Assembly (NCBI RefSeq): GCF_000760515.2
Contig: NW_013546622.1
Coordinates: 51,469 to 115,468, forward strand
Length of the DNA: 64,000 nucleotides
DNA from: Mitosporidium daphniae
Lineage: Eukaryota; Microsporidia
Direction: 5' to 3'
In this document: in pieces, positions 1-12,968 of the stretch
Layout: every line of letters begins with the position of its first letter
Position numbering within the stretch: the first letter of the stretch is position 1
Position numbers and translations under genes: made by a program
The notes under the pieces: generated by a model
What the model was told of the DNA's origin: nothing
The model's database searches: none
The model's input: the letters and a program-made list of their open reading frames with translations, nothing else

Positions 1-1378
1 TAGGCGTACTTTGGCGGGCATAAAAGGCATCCATCGAGGATGAAAGGAGTCGAATTTCCTCGCCGAGTATCAGAGAAGAGGTGGTGGATGTTTTCTTGGC
101 CGTCACCATTGAGAGGTCTTTCTTGGAGGCCGAAACGAGGGTCGAGAGCCAAAAGAGTGTTCGTCGCAGGGTGTGGATTAGATCTTTCAATGAAATGCTG
201 CCTCCCGCACAGACGGACAAAAAATCCTTTTCAATAACGCCAGCTAAGCTTTCTCCATCATCTTTTGCCTCTAGAAATTCAATGGAGCCTTTACTTGTCC
301 TTTCCCTGAGACGCATACACTTGAACGAAGCCTCGCCAATGGTGACAATTTCAATCAGTGCCCGCTTAATTCTTTTTACGACGCTAGCATGGAAAGAGCG
401 AAAATGAATAAGCTGCTCCGAATTTTCACCTCCGGGGCTAAAAATAGACGGTGCTTTGCGGCTAATGTCTTCTCTGCATGCAATAAACTGTTGCGGACCT
501 TGAACAATGATTTCGTACAAAACAGATGCTCTCGCCAAAACGGGATTGCTTTTGAGCTGAATAGAGATGGACAAATCCTTTCCCGTCATGATGGGCTCGA
601 ATTTTTTGGCAGCAGGAACATCAGCGCGATCGGAATACAAGGAGAGTTTGTTCGTTGCACACTCAAGAATGGAAGAATACGATTGCAGTGGACCCTGCCA
701 TTCAGGGCCCAAGTTTTCAGATTGGCCCAGTTTTTCAACAGAAGTGATTTCCTCTGAGATCGAGTATTGCAGGGCGTGCAGATCCGAAGCCTTCCACTTA
801 TCAAAGAGCAGAAGATACGCATCTATTTCCAGCCTCAGACTTTCCAATAGTGTGGCATTGATTTTTACGCTGTGAAGCGGGATAAGGGTTTCAGATTCTG
901 GAATTTCGGGCTCATTTGTTTGAGGACTTTTGTGAATGTGGGTATCCTTGCGGCCGTATGTATCCTGCTTACTATCCCGTTGCAAGATTGTTGTTGTGGC
1001 AACAGAGCTGACAGAATTCAATGCCAACTCGAGCAGGCTCCAAAGTCGTCGAGAAATGGTTTTCAATTGCGCAAGCAGAATTTCATGATTTGAGGATGGA
1101 CTCTCTGGGGGCTGCTCGTAAAACAGGAGAAGGATTATGCTGGCAAGGAGCTTCCTCGAAATCAGGGAGCTAGATTCCGCCTCATGATATCCCAATTGCA
1201 TCAGCAAAAGAGAGAGCGGTTTTCGATACTCGCCAGAGGATATTAATTTGGAAACCTGCAGGAACGATTCCCTCGACGAGTCATGCTCCTCTATCTTAAG
1301 AAGCTTGGAGACGGACCTCCAAAGGGTAGACTTTTCAAAAATATCGAGCGCAATTATGACGTTCTCATTGTATCTCAT
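1..1378 (-). CDS. unknown protein, N-terminal 459 residues, runs off the left edge
   Basis: Reading the minus strand from the ATG at 1378-1376 gives 459 codons without a stop up to base 1, so the gene continues beyond the window. The frame was checked block by block. The translation starts MRYNENVIIALDIFEKS and is leucine- and serine-rich, with no membrane span, no signal peptide and no zinc motif. It contains a short polar stretch near residue 150 (HIHKSPQTNEPEIPES) between two helix-like leucine-rich regions. I do not recognise the family. The leucine-rich helical composition would suit a scaffold or tethering-complex subunit, but that is a guess. The several short open stretches on the plus strand here are its shadows. 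No intron is needed in the visible part. Confidence 0.7.
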   Translation of the reverse strand, partial: MRYNENVIIALDIFEKSTLWRSVSKLLKIEEHDSSRESFLQVSKLISSGEYRKPLSLLLMQLGYHEAESSSLISRKLLASIILLLFYEQPPESPSSNHEILLAQLKTISRRLWSLLELALNSVSSVATTTILQRDSKQDTYGRKDTHIHKSPQTNEPEIPESETLIPLHSVKINATLLESLRLEIDAYLLLFDKWKASDLHALQYSISEEITSVEKLGQSENLGPEWQGPLQSYSSILECATNKLSLYSDRADVPAAKKFEPIMTGKDLSISIQLKSNPVLARASVLYEIIVQGPQQFIACREDISRKAPSIFSPGGENSEQLIHFRSFHASVVKRIKRALIEIVTIGEASFKCMRLRERTSKGSIEFLEAKDDGESLAGVIEKDFLSVCAGGSISLKDLIHTLRRTLFWLSTLVSASKKDLSMVTAKKTSTTSSLILGEEIRLLSSSMDAFYARQSTP

Positions 1379-2449
1379 TAGGGAAACATACAAAAGACCT
1401 TAATTATATGGTGAGGGAACGGCTCCCCCTTCGTACCATTTGATTGAAGCGAAATTTGGGCCAATAAATCCCCAAACTCTAATTTGCAATCGATTGCAAT
1501 TAAAGCAAATTTAACCCTGCTTTAAGGGATTCCCATCTATATGCCACTGGTAACCGGTGCACTTGGAAACCGTTTTCGCCTTTGGCTACACGTGCATATG
1601 TGTGTAAACGAGCGGATGTACACAGGGTACATCGCGATGGCTTCTGCTGTTTCCATTTGGCTTAGGCAACAGTAAAAACGATACATGCAAGCAAAGCACA
1701 ATATCCAACATTGAGAGGCGAAATATGTCTTCAGACTTGGGGCCGATGTAACTTTGAATGGCGGCAAAGAAACAATTTAAGCTGCAATTTAGAAAAGATT
1801 CGATGCAAAACTTAAACCAGAACTTGTGTTTACGTGCTGTTTCTGGAGGATTTCTGCATGCAAAATGTTCGTCCAAAGGAAAATTCAACAAACACGCTGG
1901 CTTCCAAAATTTGCTGCAATCGTTTCAGATCGTTAAATAGACCGCTAAAAAACAAAAGTTGAGCCACACCGCAAATAAATCGCTAATTTCAACGACATAT
2001 TTCATGCCCAAGTTAAGAAGCTAGCAACGATGAAGTTTGAAATGGTTCTCAAACCAATTACATCTGGTAGGCATCAGAAATATACCGAACAGCGTTTGTA
2101 ACCTTTGCCGATTCATCGAGTTGAGTAGGGTATTGGGCTCGTGTTTTTAAGCCTTGGTTTGGGGTTGCATGTGCACTTGGATTTAAACAAATAAGTACAT
2201 TGATTGGCTCCCCAATTAGGCATCGACTTAATTGGGCAGTGCTATTTTGAGCGAAAAAGGCGAAAATGATGCATGGGTTCGGCTGGCCATCGTTGTACAG
2301 ACAACCAAATCGATATCGTGTATGTCCTAACCCTTTTTATAATGGAAAAGAGGCCCAATATGATGGGCAAGGTAGTGGCAAACATGTACCGCTGCCATAA
2401 GACCAGTGTCGTGATAAACTTTTAAATTTTAACTTTACGGAATTTTCTC
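1379..2449. other. long intergenic region (1.07 kb)
   Basis: This is A/T-rich DNA between the divergent starts of the truncated gene and ZPR1. Only short, low-quality open stretches occur on either strand. It holds several ATTGG/CCAAT boxes (for example near 2199-2215) and, about 20 nt before the ZPR1 start, the A/T element TTTAAATTTTAA (2420-2431). I see no tRNA, rRNA or recognisable coding exon. Confidence 0.5.
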
Positions 2450-3855
2450 ATGACAGAGCAACGGACACAAGTAGAATCGCTTTGTATGAAGTGCGGCGAA
2501 AATGTACTTTGATGGCCGTGGTAATTCTTTCCTGTAGGGCCTCACCCAGCTTCTTCCCTGCAATATTCCGCATTTTAAGCAGGTGATAATCGCCTCATTT
2601 GAGTGCACGCATTGCGGAGAAACAAACAATGAAATCCTATCAGCACGTGCCATTGGTGATTACGGAATCGAGTGGACCCTAAAGGTATCCACAACCAAGG
2701 TAGCTGCTTTCCATAATATTAGGATCTTTCAAGGCAAGTCGTTCGAACCGAGTATGCATCCATCTCGATTCCAGAGCTGGAACTTGAGGTCCCATCTTCG
2801 GCCTTTTCAAATGCAAAGGGATTGCTTACAACCGTTGAGGGCCTTTTGGGTCGATTCATTGATGATCTTTCTTTGAATCAAGAGGAGAGGAAGGTGTGAA
2901 TGTGCCCTTTTACCTGTAGAATGGGTCCGATCCAGAAGCCGCCATTGCCATAGAAAATATCATCGCCGAATTAGAGAAAATGAAGTGTGGAGAGCGCTGC
3001 TTTTCTCTGGTGTTGGATGATCCTGCTGGGAATTCCTATATCGAATTTCTTTCCGCATCGACCATTTTTGACGATGGTGCCTTTACCCTGGACACTCCAG
3101 AAGCATTGGATCCATCTCTATTGATACGAAGATATGTCAGAAGTTCTGAGCAGAATGTTTTTCTTGGATTCAATCCTGAGCCTTCACTTGCCGATGAATC
3201 TACGACAAATTCACACGAAAGCGCGGAAAATGACGATCCGCCCTCAGAAATAGATTCTGTCTTTGAATTCATGGGAACATGTCCCTCTTGCCTGGCGTAT
3301 TGTCCGACACGCATGCACCCAATTGATATCCCCTACTTTAAGGAGGTCATAATTATGGCCACAACATGTCCCGTTTGCAACTTCAAATCTTCAGAAATAA
3401 AGACCGGAGGTGCCATCTCCCCGCTTGGCCGTCGTATCACCTTTAGCCTGCAATGTCCAGAAGACCTTTCCAGGGATATTCTTAAATCGGAGACATGTTC
3501 TATATTTATTCCAGAGATAGATTTAGAGCTTGCACCGGGCACGCTGGGAGGAAGGTTCACCACCATTGAAGGTCTTCTCGTGCAAATCAAAGAGGAGATG
3601 GAGGAGCGAATCCCATTTGCCTTGGGCGACTCTGCCACTCCCAAGCAGACCGTTCGATTTCAATCTCTTGTACAGGCACTCTCTGCCGTCCTCAATGAAA
3701 CCAAGCCAGTAACAATTGTCATTGACGATCCACTTGCAAACTCGTATCTTCAAAGCTTTTTTGCGCCAGATCCAGACCCGCAGATCCAGGTGGAGGATTA
3801 CGAGCGGACAGAGGAGCAGCAGGACTCCCTGGGACTGACCCACCTTTCGGTCTAA
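2450..3855 (+). CDS. ZPR1: ZPR1 zinc-finger protein
   Basis: ZPR1 is a conserved two-zinc-finger protein that acts in eEF1A biogenesis and nucleo-cytoplasmic signalling. Four exons are joined by three tiny introns at 2504-2537 (34 nt), 2700-2722 (23 nt) and 2894-2919 (26 nt), each GT...TAG and each restoring the family alignment exactly. Exon 1 carries CMKCGEN and exon 2 FECTHCGETNNE (first C4 finger). The first ZPR1 domain follows, with IPELELEVPSSAF and LLTTVEGLLGRF. The second module has CPSCLAYC, IIMATTCPVCNF and a second IPEIDLEL...TTIEGLL. The protein is about 440 residues, the usual length. The ATG at 2450 is the first after an A/T promoter-like element. The closing residues are acidic and glutamine-rich. 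Confidence 0.95.
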
Positions 3856-4022
3856 TTGAGACCCCTATTTATGGCGGCGCCACTCGATTAAATTGCGCAA
3901 ATTAATTGTGTGAACTTGAAATTACAACTCGATTAAGTCAATTACAACAACTTGTTGGGTTTTGAAAGCTTCAAGATCAAAGACGACGGCCAAGTTCCGT
4001 CAAGGATTTGCCCCCTTCAGTG

Positions 4023-6432
4023 CTATTCGGTGGCCATTTCTCCGATTTCTCCAAGGATTTCCATGCCGTGCGAAAGCGTCTCGAGCATTTGCGATATTCG
4101 ACGTCTTTCCTTGACGATGGCCGGATCTTCCTGAAGAAGCTCGTCAAAGATTTTTTCCGAATCCGACCGATAAAGCTCAGTAACCAGACGGTTGTGCAGG
4201 TTTTCTTTAACGGCATTCACCAAAAAGTGCATGGTTGCCTTGGGGACCAGGTCGACGATGTTTTTGCGCACGACATTGAAATAGGACCTAATTAGCGTCA
4301 TAATGAGATGTGTTTCCATTTCCTCTTTCTCGGTAAATCCCTTTGACTCCAAAGAGAATAGCTTTGGTCGGTGAGGTGCGGTGGTGGTGCTGGGCTCCGG
4401 GGCCATTGCCCTCAATGCTGGCGGCAGCGAGGCTGGGCTCATCGAGGGCGATAGGGTTGAGGGAAGAGCAAATGCCATCCCCCCTCGAATGGGCGTCTCC
4501 ATGGGCGAGGATGTGCCCAAGGATTGGCTTTGGCTATTAATAGGCAAAGAGGCTGTTCGAAAGAAAAAGTTTAAAATGCCGCTATTTGATGGGGTGAGGG
4601 CTGTTTGCGACGAAGAGGTCAGCGAGCCCCCAGTTTGCGATGTGCATATGTCTTCCATTTGTGCAGGCTCGCTTACAGAAATCGGCTTTCTGATCTCGTT
4701 AGCTTGCTCCATCGCGGCCAGGGCTGCCCCGGCCCTGCAGAAATCCGGATGGTTAGTATTGATGTAGGCAAGCTCGATTGCTATCAAAGACTGGACCATG
4801 GCTCGCGTGGGCTCCATTCGCTCCTTGATGAGCGTGCTCGCCACGTCGATGACTTTTTTCTGCAGATTTGGATACCTTGCAAGCTCCTAATGGAAAAGAT
4901 GGCAAATCCCTACGGCAGATGCGCAAGAAGTGATGAGCTTGAGCAACTCTTCATACACCATGCTGACACAAAAGAGCGATGGAGGCTCCAAATTCGCTAT
5001 TTGTTGCTTTGCAAGCAGCTCAAAAGACATTTCTGGCACGAAAAGCGACGGTTTCGCGCCCTACGGATCAATGATGAAAGCTCACGTTGGCGTTTCTTAT
5101 TGCCGTTCTTATGTCTGAAAGCGAGAGGCTACCTGTTGGATCGTACGAAGAAATGGCAGAGGCAAACGAGTCATGGAAGATCATCTGAAGACGCGCCCCG
5201 CCAACCCTAACATAATTGGAGAAAACCGCCTACAATTCACACGTGGATATGTGGCGCGAAGAGCCCTGAATAGAATCTTCAAAATCGGAGGAGAATTTTG
5301 TTAGCAGCTTGAGAACAAGACATCCTTTTCCGGTCAGGGATGACGAGAGATCATGGGAAGACCCATGCAAGAGCGACAAGCTTTCAATGCCCTTCAACTC
5401 GTTCTGTGTGTTCAATAGTAGGGCCATAATTTGCGACTTCAGTGTCGGAATGCTGGCCCGAATATGCCGCAGCAATATGCTTGAAAGCACATGTGAGATT
5501 GACTCTGTGCCGCATCTGATGTTGGGGCTGGATCTGCAAATAAAATAAACGATACGCACAAGCATACTTGTAAATGGGATGGGAAGAAAAAAATTTCTCC
5601 TCATTTTCCAAAGATTGCTGGATAGAAGTCCCTTCATTGATGGCCTTTTGCGAGCGACACACCACCCCGACAAATCCAAGTGCAAGGCGCACAGGACCGC
5701 GGTTCAACAAAATATCGAGGGCATTTGTGCCCTGATCCATGAGATCGATTTTCGACAGCACGCCCAGTGTCCTTTGGCCTGCTGGGTCTATCTCAGACAC
5801 AAATTTGAGCGCTTCCGAGTTGACAATGTCAATGTTGGCCGGAATGATTGCCAACAGAAGCGAAGATGGCTTCCTTGCATATGACAAAATAATTTCGCGA
5901 ATCATATTCTCAATATCTCTGGGCTGGCTGCCCACGGGAATCTAACAAATCATGCCCCGAGCGTCGCTATTACCTTTGTAATGCCGGGCAAATCCACTAG
6001 AGACAAATTTGGGACGCTACTGGAACATATTTTCAAAAAAATTGGACTCTACAATGTGATGAGAAAGCAACGCAGCCATCCTACCCTAGAGATGCCTTTG
6101 TTCTCGCCGGCAAGCACTTTTGTACGTGAAATGATTTCGCTCTTAATGGCGGAAAAGTTTTCAAAGCGACGGTTGGGAAGATGAGAAAATTCGCCAAATG
6201 TGACCGCATCGTCGACGTTGTGTAGTTGGAGAACAATTGGGCACCTTGTAACGACGTCAGTCCCACGAGGGAGAAATTCAAACCCAACAATGTTTTCAAG
6301 AATCGAGCTCTTCCCAGAGCTTTGGGAGCCAATCGCTATAATTTGCGGTATTTCAAGGTCACTTCCAAACGTCGGTGTGGACGCAAAAACCGCGTGCAGG
6401 CGGTTGATCACCTCAATCAGCTGGTGGCGCAT
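4023..6432 (-). CDS. VPS1: dynamin-like GTPase, Vps1/Dnm1 type
   Basis: Large membrane-remodelling GTPase of 742 residues, without PH or proline-rich domains, so of the Vps1/Dnm1/DRP1 class (vacuolar sorting, mitochondrial or peroxisomal fission). The start at 6432 (MRHQLIEVINRL) matches Vps1 N-termini. G1 is GSQSSGKSS, followed by FLPRGTDVVTR (G2), DLPGITK (G3) and SKIDLMDQG (G4). The middle domain and a linker rich in serine and proline precede the C-terminal GED region (HLIMTLIRSYFNVVRKNIV). Six introns are required: 6049-6084 (36), 5942-5973 (32), 5534-5567 (34), 5207-5233 (27), 5061-5085 (25) and 4887-4913 (27). All are GT..AG, and the joined length is an exact codon multiple. The intron at 5207 ends in a telomere-like GTTAGGGTT context. 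Assignment to Vps1 rather than Dnm1 is likely but not certain. Confidence 0.93.
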
Positions 6433-6692
6433 GATACCCGTGGCGATAGTAAAAATCTCCGGATCGGCCGGAATTTAATTTAAAGCCACTTTGGCACATT
6501 TGCTTTGTCCGATCCACTATGCCGTCCGCTCTGTCCGTTTGAAATCGGCTCGTTTGCTTGTTTGTCGCACTTTGATGGCCAATTCTGCCTTTGCCAATGG
6601 CATGCTTTGAAGCGGTGACACCGTTCCAGCCATGAATGGTGGCCCTAACCCTAACATTGATGATGGTTTTATTTTAAAAACGGCCTTCTGTC
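6433..6692. promoter_or_regulatory. dynamin upstream region with telomere-like box
   Basis: 260 bp between the PRP43 stop and the dynamin start (both genes on minus). It contains CCCTAACCCTAAC at 6643-6655, two units of the telomere-like motif seen at many sites in this window, and little else. Confidence 0.4.
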
Positions 6693-8756
<2,064 letters not shown>

Positions 8757-8791
8757 TTAATTAAAATTTAAAAAGTTGGAAGCATTTTATT
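8757..8791. promoter_or_regulatory. 35-bp bidirectional promoter with A/T palindrome
   Basis: The entire space between the PRP43 start (minus) and the start at 8792 (plus). It contains TTTAATTAAAATTTAAA, the A/T element found near many starts in this window, placed within 20 nt of both ATGs. Confidence 0.45.
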
Positions 8792-9232
8792 ATGCCGGAG
8801 CCTCCCCCGCAAAACCTCGATGGGCTCCCCGCTGGGATGGATATGAACACATACTCGCATTACTACTATTCCACGTACTACCCAGAATATTATGCCAAAC
8901 TGAAGGCTTCGGCCTCCGAACAATCACACAGCCTGAGCTCCTTGGTTTCGGCCTCCAATTTGCAGACATCGCCGGCCATGGGCCCGGCTCCGTCTGCAGC
9001 GGCCGGCCCACTGATTGGCCCGGCATTGGGGTCCAGGGTTGCAGGGGAAAAGGCATTCCGGCAAATGTCGCATTACTTTAATTACGAGGCCTACAATGAT
9101 GCCATAAACCAAGATATGAAGGACGGAAAAAGGACGCCCCTAAAGCTCACCCGTAAAGAGGTCAATGTCCTCAAACAGCGCAAAATGGAGAGAAAGAAAA
9201 AACGGATGCTCGATTGGCTGTACAATGATTGA
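8792..9232 (+). CDS. small unknown protein with basic C-terminal helix
   Basis: 146 residues from the ATG at 8792. The N-terminal half is tyrosine-rich (SHYYYSTYYPEYYAKLKA) and alanine/proline-rich. The C-terminal third looks conserved: RQMSHYFNYEAYND, then a basic segment RKEVNVLKQRKMERKKKRM ending in DWLYND. A short phenylalanine/tyrosine patch followed by a lysine/arginine helix recalls the tails of some nuclear RNA-processing proteins, but I cannot name a family. It is intronless and shares a 35-bp promoter with PRP43. Confidence 0.6.
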   Translation: MPEPPPQNLDGLPAGMDMNTYSHYYYSTYYPEYYAKLKASASEQSHSLSSLVSASNLQTSPAMGPAPSAAAGPLIGPALGSRVAGEKAFRQMSHYFNYEAYNDAINQDMKDGKRTPLKLTRKEVNVLKQRKMERKKKRMLDWLYND

Positions 9233-9352
9233 GTGCAGCGGCTAGAAATAAATGTTTGTGTTATAAAATTTTCATGGTGCATTTGTTGTATTTGCATAGG
9301 TGCATTTTCCAGCAATTTGTGGCCAAAAATTTTATCCAATTCAGCCCGGCCG

Positions 9353-10479
9353 ATGAATCAAAATCAAAATCAAGATCAAGACGAATTAACGTATCAAAAT
9401 AGCGATTTGGAACGATCCCCGGACTCGTTCGTGTCGACTTCGTCGTCGTCGTACTCGGAAAGCGAGGAGCTGGATTTGCTCCTCAGGGTGGAGGCGCCCC
9501 TCCGCTCCCCCTTGCTTAATGAGTCGAAATCGGCATCGTCGATTTCAGATCTGGTCACCGATTGCATTCCGGAAAAGCTTCTTCGCGCCACCAAGGAGGC
9601 CAACAAAACGATAATGAGATATTTCCACTTCCACGAGGTGCCTTCCCATTTGCAAGACAACCTGTACATTCTTTCCGGATATCGGGCCCACTATAACTTT
9701 TCCCAATGCTTCAAATCGATTTTTGCAATTCATAATGAAACAGGAAATATTTGGACCCATTTGATTGGCGCTCTGGTTTTCCTTGTTTTTTTGATCGTCG
9801 GATACCAAAATTTGCCGCAGCACGCGACCAGCTTGGATTATGCGATGGTCACGATTTTCCTGGTGTCCGCCATAAAATGCTTGCTTTGCTCCACAATTTT
9901 CCACACTTTTTCGTGCCACTCGCATTCTTCGGTTTACGATATCGTGGCCATTCTCGATTACTCCGGCATCTCCTTGCTGATCTTGGGCTCTTTTGTGATT
10001 TATTTGAATTACGCCCTGTATTGCCACAACACGCTACGGTGGGTCTACATCGCGCTGGTTACGGTTCTCTGCCTTTCCGGCGTCGTATTGCCTTGGTTTC
10101 CATTTTTTAGAACGAACGAATTTCGAGTGTGGAGGACGCTGTTTTTTGTCGGTTCGTTCTTTTGTTTAATGTCATAGGCATGGGCATTGCAGCTGGGCTC
10201 ATCTCGGCACACTCCATTTTCTTAAATGGCTGGACACAATGGAGTGACCTGGTGCCAGCAGAATATTTGCTGATAGAAATCGTGCTGTATTTAGCCGGTG
10301 CATATGTGTATGTTGTGCGAATTCCCGAAGCTTGGTTTCCTGGAAAGCTAGACCATTTTTTCCATTCGCATCAAGTCTGGCATGTGATGGTATTTCTTGC
10401 TGCATTTTTCCATTATATCGCCTCCATAAGATTAATGGATTCCAGACTGGCGAACGATACATGTGCTCTCTACAATTGA
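9353..10479 (+). CDS. PAQR family (Izh/adiponectin-receptor-like) seven-TM protein
   Basis: 366-residue membrane protein of the progestin/adiponectin receptor (PAQR, yeast Izh) family. Members are zinc-dependent, hydrolase-like membrane proteins linked to sterol, ceramide or zinc homeostasis. The cytosolic N-terminus is acidic and serine-rich. The family signature follows: YILSGYR, FAIHNETGNIWTHL, the first zinc-ligand motif STIFHTFSCHS and the last HSHQVWHVMV, with about seven hydrophobic spans. One intron, 10152-10177 (26 nt, donor GTTCGT, acceptor TAG), joins LFFVG to MGIAAGL. Start at 9353 (MNQNQNQDQD) is the first ATG in frame. Confidence 0.92.
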
Positions 10480-10645
10480 CAAAAGCATCGGGAACAACGG
10501 CGTTCCATAGACTAGATGAGCAGGTGGGTCGATGGTCGTTTGATCAACAATCCCATTTTACAATTAAACTTTAAATTTAAAATCTGCGCTCAGTTACAAT
10601 GCATGCCATGCGCGTGCATGCCAAATTCAAGTTTTATTGTTCCAA

Positions 10646-11977
10646 ATGTCAACCCTTCCGGTCAAAATGGACTCTTCTGCTGCCGCCGCCCCCCCTAGGC
10701 CTGCCCCCAAGAAAAAGCCCTACAGGGGCAGCAATTTTGCCCATTTATATCAGGAGCTGCAAAAATTCCCTGCATTGCATATTAAGCAATTGGTTCACCA
10801 GCTTTCTTGCGCGCATGCGGGGCCAGCAACCTCGGATCTTAATGATCAAATCGCAAAGATCCTTTTGGAAAAAGAAATGGGGCCTTTTGCCCCCCTGGTG
10901 TCTCAGGACTCTGCATTTGTTTCCAAATTGGTCGCCCTTAACGCTGAAAAGCTGCTCGAATTTGATGCTCAAATATCAAAAGCCAATGAGGGGCTCAGCC
11001 AAAGCGATGTTGTCGAGCTAATGCTTTCAAAGGCCATTTACCTTTGCCAAATTGGGGATAAAGATGCCTCGATTCTTCTGCTCCGCCAATTGGAGGAAAA
11101 ATGTCCAACCACTGGATCTAGACTTGACTTTGCTTTTGCTTCAATCCGTTTAGGCTTTCTTTGGGATGACATGGACATAGTGAAGCGCAATATCGCTAAA
11201 GCGGAAAGGTACTTTGCGTACCTTCTAATTGGACTTTTAGCATTTTGGAGCTCGGGGGAGATTGGGATCGATGCAACCGCCTGCGGGTTTATAAGGCGCT
11301 TTTCCATATTTGCCAGCGAAAGTTTAGCGAGGCCGCCAGTCTTTTGGTGTCTTCCCTCTCTACCTTTAGCTATACAGAGCTGATGGATTTCCAAACCTTT
11401 GTGTCATATACAGTTATAACGGGTCTTTTAACGCTCCCTCGCGCCGAGATCAAGCAAAAGGTTTTTCCGCCCCTAAATTCTAGATCTGCTCATCCCCAGA
11501 GGTTCTTGAAGTCATTCAAACGATCCCTCAGTTCAGGGAGTATATTTCCTCCTTCTATGAGTGCCATTATAAAGAGTTTTTTGTGCTGTTGGCATCTTTC
11601 ATCGAGGATTTCCTGAAAAGAGACTTTTTCCTTTCCGCACATTCGACCTTCATTGTGCGTGAGATGCGCATCCGAGCATATTCGCAAACTCTCCAATCCT
11701 ACAAATGCGTCACCCTAGAGGCACTTGCGAATGCCTTTGGCGTTTCTGTAGACTTTATCGATCGGTATGGTGTGTGCATGTGACTCGTGTATTTGGTAGG
11801 GAGCTATTTCATTGGATTTCTGCAGGCCGTCTCAATTGCACCATTGATAAGGTATCTGGAATTGTCGAGCACTCTGCAAAGGGGACCTCCAAAAATGATC
11901 AATATTTGAGTTTGGTCAAGGCTGGCGACTCGCTACTAAACAAAATCCAGCGCCTTTGTAGATTGGTGAACATTTAG
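10646..11977 (+). CDS. RPN7: 26S proteasome lid subunit Rpn7 (PSMD6)
   Basis: PCI-domain subunit of the 19S regulatory lid, about 413 residues. TPR-like helices lead to GGDWDRCNRLRVYK, MDFQTFVSYT and REMRIRAYSQTLQSY. The C-terminal PCI part is FGVSVDFIDRELFHWISAGR, IDKVSGIVE and LLNKIQRLCRLVN, all of which match Rpn7 rather than its paralogue Csn1. Three introns: 11209-11240 (32), 11461-11483 (23, donor GTTTTT) and 11765-11799 (35). Either ATG 10646 or ATG 10667 could be the start. The N-terminal alanine/proline/lysine stretch is not conserved and does not decide. RPN6, its partner in the lid, is at the other end of the window. Confidence 0.94.
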
Positions 11978-12066
11978 TTAATAATAAAAGCGCTACCGAA
12001 ATGCCGTGGCCATTTAATCTACTAAGCTTAGTGGACGTTCACTTTTATTTGGTTTTCAAAATGGCA

Positions 12067-12771
12067 TTAAGAACGCTTTTGGAGACCATGGCGAAAATCG
12101 CGCGAGAACATAACCCCCTTAAATAGCTCGATCATAATCCAAAAACCGGCAAAACCGTATTCGCTCAAAGCAAACCCAAAGCCTACAGTGAACAAAAGAA
12201 CAAAAGACAAGTTAAAAGCATGGGTTGAATCATCTGCATTTTGGAACGTGATAATTTTCCCGATTAAGCCCTCAAAAAGACTGGGAAAGCCAAGTACTAT
12301 CGTAGAAACCGTCAAAAGAAACAATGGTGGCAACAAAAAGTATCTTCTTGTGCAAACAGATTCGTATTGAGAAAGTTGTTCATTCTTACTGTTCATGTAA
12401 ATGATAAACAATACGGTCAAAGGAACACACACGAGAATGGAAGCAGAGATGACCATTGCTACTGCAATTGCAACACTGCCTGAAGAGTTGGCTTTTTCTC
12501 CAAACATAAGCTTTGCTGGAGCCTTGATTAGCTCAGAAAACGTTATCCTGGATGGTTTGGATTGATCAAGAGCCAGAGATGCAGATGATACTGTGGGTAG
12601 CATCACCACAGCATTATTTTGTAGGGCCTCGCTAGTGTGTTTCAAAGAATGTACTTGTGGTCCTAGCGATTCTTCACCAGGTGCATTTGCGGGATATTTA
12701 AACAGAACGACAAGTCCAATCAACAATAAGGCGGAGATCGTGAAAATGGAGTAAAGAGTTTTGCTTTGCAT
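12067..12771 (-). CDS. unknown four-TM membrane protein
   Basis: 234 residues. An N-terminal hydrophobic segment (residues 8-25, signal anchor) is followed by a polar segment of about 70 residues, then hydrophobic spans around residues 95-120, 145-165 and 185-215. CTRRYF lies between the second and third spans. No family is recognised. The layout (TM1, polar loop, TM2, basic loop, TM3, short polar loop, TM4) and length resemble the protein at 44489-45142, suggesting a shared lineage-specific family. It is intronless. The short plus-strand open stretch inside it is a shadow. Confidence 0.6.
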   Translation of the reverse strand: MQSKTLYSIFTISALLLIGLVVLFKYPANAPGEESLGPQVHSLKHTSEALQNNAVVMLPTVSSASLALDQSKPSRITFSELIKAPAKLMFGEKANSSGSVAIAVAMVISASILVCVPLTVLFIIYMNSKNEQLSQYESVCTRRYFLLPPLFLLTVSTIVLGFPSLFEGLIGKIITFQNADDSTHAFNLSFVLLFTVGFGFALSEYGFAGFWIMIELFKGVMFSRDFRHGLQKRS

Positions 12772-12968
12772 TAATAAATCAAAAGCGTAAAACGGGATAT
12801 GTAAACGTCATGCAATTGATTGATTGGATGATCTATAAATTTAATTTTAATTTTAGCCAGTCAAACACACATGCAGCAAAGTTGTTTTGCACCAGTGTTT
12901 TATGAGTAAACACCGATCAGTTGATGGATAATTCTCCAAAATATTTTATTAAAAGTTAGAAAGGCTTC

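Noticed and set aside
1537-1940. Several 60-100 codon frames in the 1.4-2.4 kb gap
   Set aside because: Mutually overlapping on both strands, compositionally random, no promoter element near their starts.
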